The position numbers and the translations under genes were made by a program. DNA of 64,000 nt from contig NZ_FOCL01000019.1 in assembly GCF_900110105.1 (NCBI RefSeq), positions 62,001 through 126,000 on the forward strand, read 5' to 3'. This stretch comes from Mucilaginibacter gossypiicola. GTDB lineage: Bacteria > Bacteroidota > Bacteroidia > Sphingobacteriales > Sphingobacteriaceae. Below the pieces are notes generated by a model. The model was given only the letters and a program-made list of their open reading frames with translations, was not told the origin of the DNA and did no database searches. This document shows, one piece after another, positions 1 through 8,395 of the stretch (position 1 is its first letter; each line of letters starts with the position of its first letter).

Positions 1-1616
1 TTCATCAGGTAACCGATAACTGCAGCTATCGCCAAAAATATCATGGCCCTTTTTGTTGGCCTGTCAAACTTAGGATTATCATGCTCGCCGTCATGATGAG
101 GCCTCATAAAATCAACCGCAAATACCGGGTTAAAGATATACGCTACTACCAGGGAAGCCAGCAAGGTAATAATCAGGGTAATAGGCAGAAAGAACATAAA
201 ATGACCTATCAAACTATTCCAAAAAGCCAATGGTATAAACGGAGCCAAAGTGGTCATAGTACCTGAAAATACAGGCAGGAATACTTCACCAGCAGCCATT
301 TTAGCTGCTTCCTTAATCGGCACCTTTCCATTTGCAAAGATCCGGTGTGTATTTTCTATAACCACAATAGCATCATCCACCACAATACCCAGCGCCAGCA
401 GGAACGAGAACAGCACGATCATATTAAGTGTAAAACCAATCGCTGGCATTACCAGGAAAGCGATAAAGCACGATAACGGCACAGATAGCGCCACGAAAAT
501 AGCGTTGGTTGTGCCCATGAAAAACATCAGGATAACAGTAACCAAAAGGAAGCCGATAACTATAGTATTGATGAGGTCATTCAGAGTTGTACGTGTTTTG
601 TCCGACTGATCTCCCGTTACAACAATATCTAATCCTTTAGGAAAAACCGTTTTCTGTTTAAGTTTGATCAACTCATTAATCTTATCCGATGCCTCTATCA
701 GGTTCTCTCCCGCTCTTTTACTTACGTTGAGGGTAATTACGTTCTTAAAGTTGGGGTTATCATTAGTTTTTAACCTTGCATAACTTTCCTGTTCTAAAAA
801 TGAGTCTTTTATCTCAGCTATGTCCCTCAAATAAATTGTTTGGCCTTTTGGGTTACGGATTGCCATAGCAGCTACCTCATCTGCATTTTTAAAATCCTGC
901 TTGATATCGATACTGCGACGTATTCCATCCGTTTTAACTGTACCTGCCGACGAAAGAATATTTTCATCCCCAATGGCTTTAATAATATCACCGAAGCTTA
1001 TTTGGGTAGCAGCCATTTTATTAAGATCAACGTTTACCTGTATTTCGGGAGTTAAAGCACCTACCTCATCAACTTTAGATATTTCCTTGTAACCTTCTAT
1101 TTCGTCTTTTAAAACATCAGCATACTCCTTGAGCCTCTTAAGATCATAATTACCTGATATATTGATGTATAAGATGGGCAAATCGGCAACATTAATATCG
1201 GATATTACCGGTTCCTTAAGGTTATCGTCATTTTGGGGCAAATCCTGCTTAGCCTTATCGACTGCGTCCTTTACATCAATTTTTGCATCCTTAATATTAA
1301 TGTTGGCTTGAAATTCGGCCGTAATAATGGAAACATTCTGTACCGAGTTTGAGGTCACCTTTTTTAAGCCTTTTAACGACTTCAATTGCTTTTCAATTTG
1401 TCGAGTCACCAGGTTCTCAATATTTTGTGGAGACTGCCCGGCATAGGTTGTTTGTATAAACACCTTTGATTGCGCTATATCCGGAAAGTTTTCCTTTGGC
1501 AGGCGGTTATAACTTATCAAGCCAAGTGCTGTGATCAGGAACATGAGCACATAAATGGCTGTTTTGTTATCAATGGCCCAGCTTGAAGGGCCAAATTCTT
1601 TTTTTACATCTTTCAT
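1..1616 (-). CDS. RND (HAE1/AcrB-type) efflux pump, 3' end cut by window
   Basis: Inner-membrane proton-driven drug or solute exporter of the RND superfamily, the pump of a tripartite efflux system. About 538 N-terminal residues are present; a full pump has over 1000, so the C-terminal half lies beyond position 1. Visible are an N-terminal transmembrane segment (about 15-36, after MKDVKKEFGPSSW), a large periplasmic porter region, and then a run of membrane helices. These include the family motif with the proton-relay aspartate pair, GIVVDDAIVVIENTH, about residue 445. The ATG at 1616 was read directly and lies 25 bases after the adaptor gene. Operon with the adaptor and TolC-like genes upstream. 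Substrate cannot be told; HAE1 (drug) rather than HME (metal) type is inferred from the VVDDAIVVIEN motif. Confidence 0.9.
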   Translation of the reverse strand, partial: MKDVKKEFGPSSWAIDNKTAIYVLMFLITALGLISYNRLPKENFPDIAQSKVFIQTTYAGQSPQNIENLVTRQIEKQLKSLKGLKKVTSNSVQNVSIITAEFQANINIKDAKIDVKDAVDKAKQDLPQNDDNLKEPVISDINVADLPILYINISGNYDLKRLKEYADVLKDEIEGYKEISKVDEVGALTPEIQVNVDLNKMAATQISFGDIIKAIGDENILSSAGTVKTDGIRRSIDIKQDFKNADEVAAMAIRNPKGQTIYLRDIAEIKDSFLEQESYARLKTNDNPNFKNVITLNVSKRAGENLIEASDKINELIKLKQKTVFPKGLDIVVTGDQSDKTRTTLNDLINTIVIGFLLVTVILMFFMGTTNAIFVALSVPLSCFIAFLVMPAIGFTLNMIVLFSFLLALGIVVDDAIVVIENTHRIFANGKVPIKEAAKMAAGEVFLPVFSGTMTTLAPFIPLAFWNSLIGHFMFFLPITLIITLLASLVVAYIFNPVFAVDFMRPHHDGEHDNPKFDRPTKRAMIFLAIAAVIGYLM

Positions 1617-1641
1617 AATGAACAGATCAATTGGTTAATAA

Positions 1642-2751
1642 CTAATTGGCCGACTGAACAACTTTGATCTTATCGCCATCCTCAATTTCAGTTGCACCTT
1701 CAACAACCAGCTGGTCGCCTGCTTTTAGGCCTGATAATATCTCTGTTTGACCACCATAGGTAACGCCCGATTTTACATTTACCTGTTTGGCAATACCATT
1801 TTGATTAACAAAAACATGGTCGCCGTTTTCTGATTTCTGTATAGCTTTAACCGGTACTGCTATGGTATTTGTTTTTGAATAATCAGCAATTTTTAAAATT
1901 GCGGTCATGTTAGGGCGAAGTGTGCTGCGCTGAGGTAATTTAACCTCTACACCAAAACTACGCGACGTTGGGTCGATAGCTTTAGCAGCAAAAGTTACCT
2001 TGGTAATTAATGAGTCCTTTGCATCCGGAATTAGTATTTTAACATCATTACCTGTATTTACGCTGCTTGCATATGATTCAGGAACATCAGCCTTAACTTT
2101 TAAAACATCGGCATTCACAATACGGATTCCTGTTTGACCCGGTGTGGCGCCCTGCCCCAATTTCAGGTCCATTTGATCTACTGTACCAGTAATTGGCGAT
2201 ATGATGCGGTATAAACCCGATTGCCTTTTTAACGAAGCCAAAGCTTTCTGATTGCTTTGTAATGCGGTTTGAGCTTGCAGGTATTGTACCTCGGTGCCAA
2301 TTTTCTGATCCCAAAGGTTTTTTTGACGATCAAACAACTGTTGGCTCAAGCTAACCTGTGCTTCTGCCTGTGCTATATTTTGTTGCATAACACTATTATC
2401 CAGCTGTGCTAACACCTGGCCTTTAGTTACATGCTGGCCAGGTTTTACGTAAATAGCAGTAATAACCGCTGATGCCTGCGGATAGGCAGTAACGTTATCC
2501 TGAGCATCTATTTTACCCTGAATCTGCACGTAGTTAGTAAAGTTTCCGTTTTTAACCTCGGTAACACTTACATCAGTGCTCTTAACCGAATCTGTAGTGC
2601 CCATTTCGGCCTGCAGTTTCGCTATTTTTGAATTGATATCCGATTGCTGTTTTTGCAGGTCGGCCAGTTCGGCCTTTTTATCTTTGGGTTTACTTGAGCA
2701 CGCAGCCAGTAAAACCAGGAACGGTATGTATATAAATTTTTTCATTTTCAT
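1642..2751 (-). CDS. RND efflux periplasmic adaptor (membrane fusion protein), lipoprotein
   Basis: Periplasmic adaptor that links the RND pump to the outer-membrane channel. The N terminus is an SPII signal with lipobox LLAACSS, so the mature protein is lipid-anchored. A short coiled coil follows (about 26-50). Next come the biotinyl-lipoyl-like half motif (YVKPGQHVTKGQVLAQLD, about 100-117), an alpha-hairpin rich in Gln/Ala, the second lipoyl half (SPITGTVDQMDLKLGQGATPG) and beta-barrel/membrane-proximal domains. 369 residues is normal for the AcrA/HlyD_D23 class. In-frame ATGs at 2751 and 2745 are both possible; the lipobox position suits either. Sits 27 bases after the TolC-like gene and 25 before the pump gene, so one operon. 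Confidence 0.92.
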   Translation of the reverse strand: MKMKKFIYIPFLVLLAACSSKPKDKKAELADLQKQQSDINSKIAKLQAEMGTTDSVKSTDVSVTEVKNGNFTNYVQIQGKIDAQDNVTAYPQASAVITAIYVKPGQHVTKGQVLAQLDNSVMQQNIAQAEAQVSLSQQLFDRQKNLWDQKIGTEVQYLQAQTALQSNQKALASLKRQSGLYRIISPITGTVDQMDLKLGQGATPGQTGIRIVNADVLKVKADVPESYASSVNTGNDVKILIPDAKDSLITKVTFAAKAIDPTSRSFGVEVKLPQRSTLRPNMTAILKIADYSKTNTIAVPVKAIQKSENGDHVFVNQNGIAKQVNVKSGVTYGGQTEILSGLKAGDQLVVEGATEIEDGDKIKVVQSAN

Positions 2752-2778
2752 TGTTATATAGTGAGTTTAGTGTTGTTG

Positions 2779-4128
2779 TTATTTAATTCGTCCGTAAGCT
2801 TTATCAAGGTCAACTTTACTAACCAGGGCCTCATAAAGGCCTTGTATATATTGGTTATCGGCATCCTCAAGACTGGTTTGGGCTTGTGTAACTTCAATAC
2901 TTGAGCCAACGCCCTGCTGATATTTTATTTTTGAAACACGCAGTACTTCCTGTGCAAGTTGTTGGTTACGCTTTTGGTTATTAAGCGATTGTAAACCATT
3001 AATATACGATACAGTTGCCACCTTAGCATCAAGGTTAATCGTGTTTTTAAGGTTTACGAGGTCGTTTGTTGATTTTTGTACTTCAACTTTTGCCTGCCTT
3101 ACCTGGTTAAGCCTTTGCCCGCCACTGAAAATCGGCACGTTAAGTGTTAAACCAACATAACTCGAAGGGAAAACCTGGCTATAAAGTTTACTGAAATTAT
3201 TATCCTGGTACGATGCCGCGTAGCTGCCGTTAGCGCTTAATGTTGGCAAATAAGTTGATTTCTTGTTTTGCAGATCGAGCTCGTTCAGTTTCTTCTGAGT
3301 CTCCTGTAAGGAATATTCTATGCGGTTATGATAAAATCCTGTATCTACAGCCAACTCTGCAACATTCTTATCAAGACTGATATCACTTAGCTTATCTTTC
3401 AACACAAGATTTTCATCTACCGGCATCCCCATCTGAAATTTCAGCATTTGATAATTCAAAGCCAGCGAGCGGATTACATTTTCGCGGTTGGTTATTAAGT
3501 TGTTGTATTGTACGGTAATGCGGTCTACGTCAATCTTTTCAACAAAGCCCTGCTTATTTTGTGCTACCGTTTGGTCAACCTGTTGTTTTAACTGGGCAAT
3601 ATTGGCATCGTACAGCTTTATTTGTTCGTCGCTAACTAAAACCTGGTAATATGCTTTGGTAACAGCAACATTAGCTTCAATTTTTGAGCGGGTATAGTTA
3701 CGTTGTGAAAGCTCACGGTATGTTTTTGAAGCCTTTAAACCAACGAGGTAACTCCCGTTAAAAAGGATCTGGTTTAAACTAAGGCCTAAGTTTGATTGGT
3801 ACTTTACACCAAACTTAACCGGCACAAAGGTACCAGGCGCACCAAAAAATTCGCCCGGCAATAAGGTAGTCGGGATCTTCAGATAATCCTGAAACGAAGC
3901 TGAGCCGCTGATTTGTGGTAGGCCGATCCCTGTTGTTTCTTTTACTTTATACTCTGCACTTTTAATATCAAGGGCCGAGTTTACAACTGTATTCTGATGC
4001 TCATAAGCATAATTAACACAGTCCTGAACCGTAAAATTATACGTTTGCGTGTTAGGCGCAGCCTCCTGCCCGTAGCCTTTAACAGCTATGGCGCAAAGTA
4101 ACATTGCCGTGTAAAATAGATATTTCAT
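2779..4128 (-). CDS. TolC family outer-membrane efflux channel
   Basis: Outer-membrane channel component of the RND system. After a signal peptide ending near GYGQ, the protein has two similar halves of long helices typical of the OEP family. The first half runs from NFTVQDCVNYAYEHQ and the second from SLQETQKKLNELDLQ. Each ends in a conserved stretch (LKASKTYRELSQ; VSKIKYQQGVGSSIEVTQAQ). The frame is open 33 bases further upstream, but the ATG at 4128 puts the signal peptide (MKYLFYTAMLLCAIAV) at the N terminus and is preferred; 449 residues. First structural gene of the operon, 83 bases downstream of the tetR stop. Confidence 0.92.
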   Translation of the reverse strand: MKYLFYTAMLLCAIAVKGYGQEAAPNTQTYNFTVQDCVNYAYEHQNTVVNSALDIKSAEYKVKETTGIGLPQISGSASFQDYLKIPTTLLPGEFFGAPGTFVPVKFGVKYQSNLGLSLNQILFNGSYLVGLKASKTYRELSQRNYTRSKIEANVAVTKAYYQVLVSDEQIKLYDANIAQLKQQVDQTVAQNKQGFVEKIDVDRITVQYNNLITNRENVIRSLALNYQMLKFQMGMPVDENLVLKDKLSDISLDKNVAELAVDTGFYHNRIEYSLQETQKKLNELDLQNKKSTYLPTLSANGSYAASYQDNNFSKLYSQVFPSSYVGLTLNVPIFSGGQRLNQVRQAKVEVQKSTNDLVNLKNTINLDAKVATVSYINGLQSLNNQKRNQQLAQEVLRVSKIKYQQGVGSSIEVTQAQTSLEDADNQYIQGLYEALVSKVDLDKAYGRIK

Positions 4129-4211
4129 TATATATGTTGTGGTTGAGTGATTTAATTTCATCTAAACTGATACAAATTTCATGCTGTTAATGACAACTGT
4201 GTGTCAGCATG

Positions 4212-4823
4212 TTATTCATTATTAATATTCTTATATTCATTAAGCAGCTTGTATCCTTCAAGTGTACAGATGCCGTAATTAAAGTGATCCAGAAACTGAA
4301 CCTGCACCTTCCATGGGCTAAACTCCGATACCGGGAATATGGCGGTATTGAAACCCAGTTCAACCTGGTTTACCCTCATCCGTGCCATTATCTTTACGTC
4401 AATATCCTTGCGGATATAACCCTGTTCCATCCCCTTGATCAACAGCTCTTCCATTTTCTGGATCAATATTTCGGCCTTGAATTTTTGAAAATCGTTCCAG
4501 GCTTCGGGATGATACTTTTGCAGATCATGTATAACAATTGGGTTGATCCTTGAAAAGATTTCTTCCGAACACTTGGTCATATTGATCATCTCTTCAATTA
4601 CATTATTTGATTTGCTGATGATATCATTCATTTGATCCTCATCTTCTTTCAACTTCTGTTTTGTAAGGGCGACTACCAATTCGTTTTTGTCTCTGAAAAA
4701 CTGATAGATCGTTTTTTTCGACATGCCAAGGTGCCTGGCAATATCATCCATGGTGATACTTTTAATACCTGCAGTTAAAAACAGGTCTTCGGCTCCTTTT
4801 ATAATTCTTTCTGTTTGACTCAT
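4212..4823 (-). CDS. TetR/AcrR family transcriptional regulator
   Basis: DNA-binding regulator that probably represses the efflux genes that follow it. The N-terminal TetR helix-turn-helix is plain (about 8-50: AGIKSITMDDIARHLGMSKK, then TIYQFFRDKNELV). The remaining 150 residues are the helical ligand and dimerisation domain, which is not conserved enough to name an inducer. 203 residues is the usual length. It is the first gene of the same-strand run tetR-tolC-adaptor-pump, an arrangement that usually means autoregulation together with the pump. No clear palindromic operator was identified in the 211-base gap to purB. Confidence 0.9.
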   Translation of the reverse strand: MSQTERIIKGAEDLFLTAGIKSITMDDIARHLGMSKKTIYQFFRDKNELVVALTKQKLKEDEDQMNDIISKSNNVIEEMINMTKCSEEIFSRINPIVIHDLQKYHPEAWNDFQKFKAEILIQKMEELLIKGMEQGYIRKDIDVKIMARMRVNQVELGFNTAIFPVSEFSPWKVQVQFLDHFNYGICTLEGYKLLNEYKNINNE

Positions 4824-4994
4824 TGACTTTCCGGGTCAAAACTAAGGAAACATTTTTTGAATAAAAAGTTTCCATTCATTTTTACTTTCTTATTACAAAT
4901 ACTTGCCCATTTTTAAAATCCATTTAATTATTGCTTAGTACGCTGCGGTTTATTTGCGAAGCTTTTAATCTGCCGTTGGCACCTCAAAAATGAT

Positions 4995-5002
4995 TACCTT
5001 TG
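4995..5002 (+). promoter_or_regulatory. Putative -7 promoter element of purB
   Basis: The octamer TACCTTTG matches the Bacteroidota sigma-A -7 consensus TAnnTTTG. It lies 32 bases before the purB ATG in the divergent tetR/purB gap. A TTGG at 4976-4979 is the best -33 candidate, but the 15-base spacer is shorter than usual, so only the -7 box is called. Confidence 0.5.
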
Positions 5003-5034
5003 CAAAAAATTATTACCCACTCTCTTTTTAATAT

Positions 5035-6378
5035 ATGACGCTTACTTCACTTTCAGCGATCTCGCCTATTGATGGCCGTTATAGAAATACCACTGCCGAA
5101 CTTGCCGCATACTTTTCAGAATATGCCCTTATCAAGTATCGTGTATTTGTTGAGATAGAATATTTCATAGCACTTGCAGAATACCCACTACCTCAGTTAC
5201 AATCATTTGATAAAAATCTATCAGAAAAGTTACGCGATATTTACAGGAATTTTTCTGAAGATGACGCTGAGAGTATCAAAGTGATTGAAAAAACGACAAA
5301 TCACGATGTTAAGGCTGTTGAATATTTCATTAAAAAAGAGTTTGATAAATTAGGTCTGGAGCCGTTCAAAGAGTTTATTCACTTTGGCCTTACCTCACAA
5401 GATATCAATAACACAGCCATTCCGTATACCTTTAAACTGGCTTTAAATAACAGCTACTACCCTGCCATTAATGACCTGGTTAGCATCCTGAAAGCATTTG
5501 CAGCCGATTGGGAAAATGTTCCGCTGTTGGCGCACACCCACGGCCAGCCGGCTTCACCTACCCGTTTAGGTAAAGAGATCCTGGTTTTTGTTGAGCGTTT
5601 AGAAGCGCAGCTTGAGCTGCTGAAACCTATCCCAAATTCGGCTAAGTTTGGCGGAGCTACTGGTAATTTTAATGCCCATAATATTGCTTACCCGGCTATC
5701 GACTGGAAAGCATTCGGCAATAATTTTGTGAATAATATTTTAGGTCTTAAACGCTCGCAGTTTACTACCCAGATTGAGCATTATGATAATTTCGCGGCTC
5801 AATGTGATGCTTTGAAACGCATTAATAACATCCTGATTGATCTTGACCGCGATATGTGGACCTACATATCCATGAACTACTTTAAACAAAAAATTAAAGC
5901 CGGCGAAGTTGGTTCATCGGCTATGCCACATAAGGTTAACCCTATCGACTTTGAAAACTCTGAAGGTAACCTTGGCATCGCCAACGCGTTATTTGAGCAC
6001 CTTGCAGCTAAATTACCTGTTTCAAGACTACAGCGCGACCTTACCGACTCTACCGTGCTAAGAAATGTCGGTGTGCCATTTGCGCATACACTTATAGCTA
6101 TTAAATCGACAGTAAGGGGATTGAACAAATTGTTACTAAATACTGATGCTATCAACGCCGACCTGGAAGCTAACTGGCCTGTAGTAGCAGAAGCTATCCA
6201 AACCATATTAAGGCGCGAAGCTTACCCTAACCCTTACGAAGCCTTGAAAGACCTTACCCGTACCAACCAGCAAATCAACGCCAACACAATAGCCGAGTTT
6301 GTTGATACGTTAAATGTAAGTGACGCAATTAAAGATGAGATCAAAAAGATAACGCCTTTAAATTATACAGGGATCTAA
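5035..6378 (+). CDS. purB: Adenylosuccinate lyase
   Basis: Catalyses two beta-eliminations in purine synthesis: SAICAR to AICAR plus fumarate, and adenylosuccinate to AMP plus fumarate. It acts in the cytosol as a homotetramer. The fumarase/aspartase superfamily signature GSSAMPHKVNP is at about 292-302. THGQPASPTRLGKE (about 168-181) carries the general-acid His region, and TSQDINNTA the substrate loop. At 447 residues it resembles the E. coli-type PurB (456) and begins like it (LTSLSAISPIDGRY). ATG at 5035 with a promoter box just upstream. Single-gene unit, followed by the inverted repeat region and then the Nfu gene. Recognition is secure. Confidence 0.97.
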   Translation: MTLTSLSAISPIDGRYRNTTAELAAYFSEYALIKYRVFVEIEYFIALAEYPLPQLQSFDKNLSEKLRDIYRNFSEDDAESIKVIEKTTNHDVKAVEYFIKKEFDKLGLEPFKEFIHFGLTSQDINNTAIPYTFKLALNNSYYPAINDLVSILKAFAADWENVPLLAHTHGQPASPTRLGKEILVFVERLEAQLELLKPIPNSAKFGGATGNFNAHNIAYPAIDWKAFGNNFVNNILGLKRSQFTTQIEHYDNFAAQCDALKRINNILIDLDRDMWTYISMNYFKQKIKAGEVGSSAMPHKVNPIDFENSEGNLGIANALFEHLAAKLPVSRLQRDLTDSTVLRNVGVPFAHTLIAIKSTVRGLNKLLLNTDAINADLEANWPVVAEAIQTILRREAYPNPYEALKDLTRTNQQINANTIAEFVDTLNVSDAIKDEIKKITPLNYTGI

Positions 6379-6512
6379 TGTGCAAATTTCAAATGTGCAG
6401 ATGACTAGATTTCAAATGTGCAGATTTCAGATGTGCAAATTGATGAACAATTAAAGCATTAATAAATCAAAATACCATTTACATATCTGCACATTTGAAA
6501 TCTGCACATCTA
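6379..6512. repeat. Intergenic repeat cluster with 19-bp perfect inverted repeat
   Basis: Directly after the purB stop, variants of ATGTGCAAATTTCA and ATGTGCAGATTTCA occur about four times in tandem (6378-6440), with an inverted copy at 6483-6512. The arms 6407-6425 and 6485-6503 are exact reverse complements over 19 bases (AGATTTCAAATGTGCAGAT), separated by 59 bases. A transcript could fold into a long hairpin. No ORF overlaps it. It may help end purB transcription or be an expanded simple repeat; there is no terminal U run. Confidence 0.75.
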
Positions 6513-6612
6513 AACTTACACATCAAAGAAATGTCATAACAAAGCTTAGGGTCGTTTTTAATAAAAAAGGTAGCTAAATTTGTTAAATTAGATTGAATAA
6601 AAACACGAAACG

Positions 6613-7164
6613 ATGAACATCAACGTATATACCGAATTAACGCCTAACCCGGCAACTATGAAATTCATAGTTAACAAACTGCTTATCAACGGCAGCGTTG
6701 ACTTCCCTACTAAGGAAAGTGCCGAACATTCACCCTTTGCAAAGGAGCTTTATAAGTTTTCATTTGTGAACGGCGTTTTCTTTGCCAGCAACTTTGTTAC
6801 TATTACCAAAACTGAAGGCAGCGACTGGGCAGATGTTGAGCCGATAATGAAAGAGTTTGTTAAAGGCGCTATCGAATCTGAATTGAAGATCCAGTTAGAA
6901 GAAGAAGCCGAAGCCGGAAATTTTGAAGGCACCGAAACTGAAGTTAAAATTCAGCAGATTTTGCACGACTACGTTCGCCCGGCTGTTGAGCAGGACGGCG
7001 GTGCTATCACTTACCGCTCATTTAATGAAGGTATAGTAACCGTTGAGCTTCGTGGTTCATGCAGCGGCTGCCCATCATCAACCGTAACCCTTAAAGCCGG
7101 TATCGAAAACCTGCTTAAACGCATGGTACCTGAAGTTACCGAAGTGGTTTCTGAAGCGTTATAA
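6613..7164 (+). CDS. Nfu-type Fe-S cluster scaffold/carrier (NifU-like C-terminal domain)
   Basis: Accepts a [4Fe-4S] cluster and passes it to client apoproteins in the cytosol. The N-terminal Nfu_N scaffold domain (about 1-90, beginning TPNPATMKFIVN) is followed by an acidic linker. The NifU C-terminal domain (about 105-180) carries the cluster-binding CxxC in GSCSGCPSS (Cys150 and Cys153). This two-domain layout and 183-residue length match Nfu1/NfuA-like proteins in Bacteroidota. No SUF genes are adjacent, so it works in trans. The ATG at 6613 is the only start that keeps the N-terminal domain. Confidence 0.93.
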   Translation: MNINVYTELTPNPATMKFIVNKLLINGSVDFPTKESAEHSPFAKELYKFSFVNGVFFASNFVTITKTEGSDWADVEPIMKEFVKGAIESELKIQLEEEAEAGNFEGTETEVKIQQILHDYVRPAVEQDGGAITYRSFNEGIVTVELRGSCSGCPSSTVTLKAGIENLLKRMVPEVTEVVSEAL

Positions 7165-7171
7165 TATTGAA

Positions 7172-7203
7172 GTTTTTGGGGTTCGAGCCCCACTGCTTAC
7201 CCA
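7172..7203 (+). other. tRNA 3'-end-like remnant (possible att scar)
   Basis: The stretch GGGGTTCGAGCCCC (7178-7191) has the T-loop core GTTCGAG with flanking complementary G and C runs. It is followed by an acceptor-arm-like ACTGCTTAC and CCA (7201-7203). No D-arm or anticodon arm can be found upstream, where the Nfu coding sequence ends at 7164, and the T-stem is imperfect in standard numbering. The layout of CCA immediately before a strong terminator is typical of a genuine tRNA end. Best read as a tRNA 3' fragment left by integration or rearrangement; chance similarity remains possible. Confidence 0.45.
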
Positions 7204-7235
7204 AAGGCCTCTTAAGAAATTAAGGGGCTTTTGAT
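7203..7235 (+). terminator. Rho-independent terminator after nfu / tRNA scar
   Basis: GCCTCTTAA (7207-7215) pairs fully, with one G-U, with TTAAGGGGC (7220-7228) around a GAAA loop and is followed by TTTTGATTTTT. It would end transcription from the Nfu gene, or belong to the tRNA remnant. Confidence 0.75.
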
Positions 7236-7453
7236 TTTTACCCGACTTTGTTTTATACTTCAAATCAAAGATATTTTTCCTCAATAAGTTTTCTATTTTA
7301 GCTACCTGAAACTTAAAATCTGTCACAATGCCGCAATCGACCAAAGGCGTAACTTTTTTTAATAGCAAAGGTATTAGTAGTAAAATGCTCCAATATCACG
7401 AGCAAAGAGATCTTCTGTCAATTGAGTAACGACCTATCCTCATTATCTAAACC

Positions 7454-8383
7454 ATGAAAATCGAAAGATTACTAAATTGTACAAACTGTGGCGCATTATT
7501 GACGACAAGTGCAGATCAAACAATTAAATGCGCGTACTGTGGAACCGTTTATCATCAAAAACCGCAGGCAAATAATACGTTATTATCTACAGAAATCGCA
7601 ACAGAAGATGCGCAACACCAATTGGAAGACGTTGAAAATATTGAAGTTAATGACACATTCCAATCAGATAATTTTCCTACCGATAAGCAAAATACAAATC
7701 TTGGATGTAGTATCGCTCTGATAGCTTCGGTCGTAATCATGATGGTAATAGTCATAGCTAAAAACATCGGCCCAGAGCAGAGGACTACTTATAGTGGTAG
7801 CATAGATATTGACACCGCAATATCTACGCTACCACCTCAATCTGTTGAATTGTCAGAAACAGCGCAAGCAAGTCTCAAAAAACTAGACGCAATCAATGTG
7901 GATAAGAAGCTCCTTAAAAAATTGATTAAAGATTCAAGTAATATCACAAGAGGGTCTGCAGTTCAGGCAACTTATTTCAGAGATAAAAATTCAATAATCG
8001 GTAAGCCAGTAACTGGTTTGTATGCCTATATAAATTGCGATGACATAGCAGGCTGCAACATTTATTTTGGTTGTCAACATATAAATAAAAAGCCTTTAGG
8101 ATTAAAGAGTTTAACATTTGTTATAAATGGTAAACACCTCCGGTACAAGCCCGATTTTGCAACAGACTCTTTACAGCATTGGATAAACGAATACAGCGAG
8201 GAAGGGATTTATGATGACAAAATTTCGATATTATTAAAGCTTGTGACAGCAGACAAGGTCATTGTTCGTTTTAACGGCAATAAAAAACATGATCAAATAA
8301 TATTACCAAAAGATCAGCAAGACGTGCTTAAACGGCAACTACAACTTTACAAAGGATTTCTTTTAGGATATGCTAAGTGGTAA
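7454..8383 (+). CDS. Zinc-ribbon membrane protein of unknown function
   Basis: Not assignable to a characterised family. Residues 8-35 form a zinc ribbon with two CxxC knuckles (CTNCGALLTT and CAYCGTVY). An acidic linker follows, then one strong transmembrane helix (about 80-103, IALIASVVIMMVIVIA). The remaining ~200 residues are probably extracytoplasmic and contain YINCDDIAGCNIYFGC, which could form disulfides. The topology would place the ribbon in the cytosol. The gene is more A+T-rich to the eye than its neighbours, stands alone, and lies just beyond the tRNA-like scar and terminator, so recent acquisition is plausible. 309 residues, ATG start. Confidence 0.7.
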   Translation: MKIERLLNCTNCGALLTTSADQTIKCAYCGTVYHQKPQANNTLLSTEIATEDAQHQLEDVENIEVNDTFQSDNFPTDKQNTNLGCSIALIASVVIMMVIVIAKNIGPEQRTTYSGSIDIDTAISTLPPQSVELSETAQASLKKLDAINVDKKLLKKLIKDSSNITRGSAVQATYFRDKNSIIGKPVTGLYAYINCDDIAGCNIYFGCQHINKKPLGLKSLTFVINGKHLRYKPDFATDSLQHWINEYSEEGIYDDKISILLKLVTADKVIVRFNGNKKHDQIILPKDQQDVLKRQLQLYKGFLLGYAKW

Positions 8384-8395
8384 TTAGTAAAAGTA

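Noticed and set aside
6378..6512. Possible short CRISPR-like array
   Set aside because: Units are shorter and differ in spacing, one copy is inverted, there are no unique spacers of constant size and no cas genes.
7011..7368. Reverse-strand open frames across the nfu end and tRNA-like scar
   Set aside because: They lie antisense to nfu and to the tRNA-like fragment, have no family resemblance and arise from the antisense of a tRNA end.
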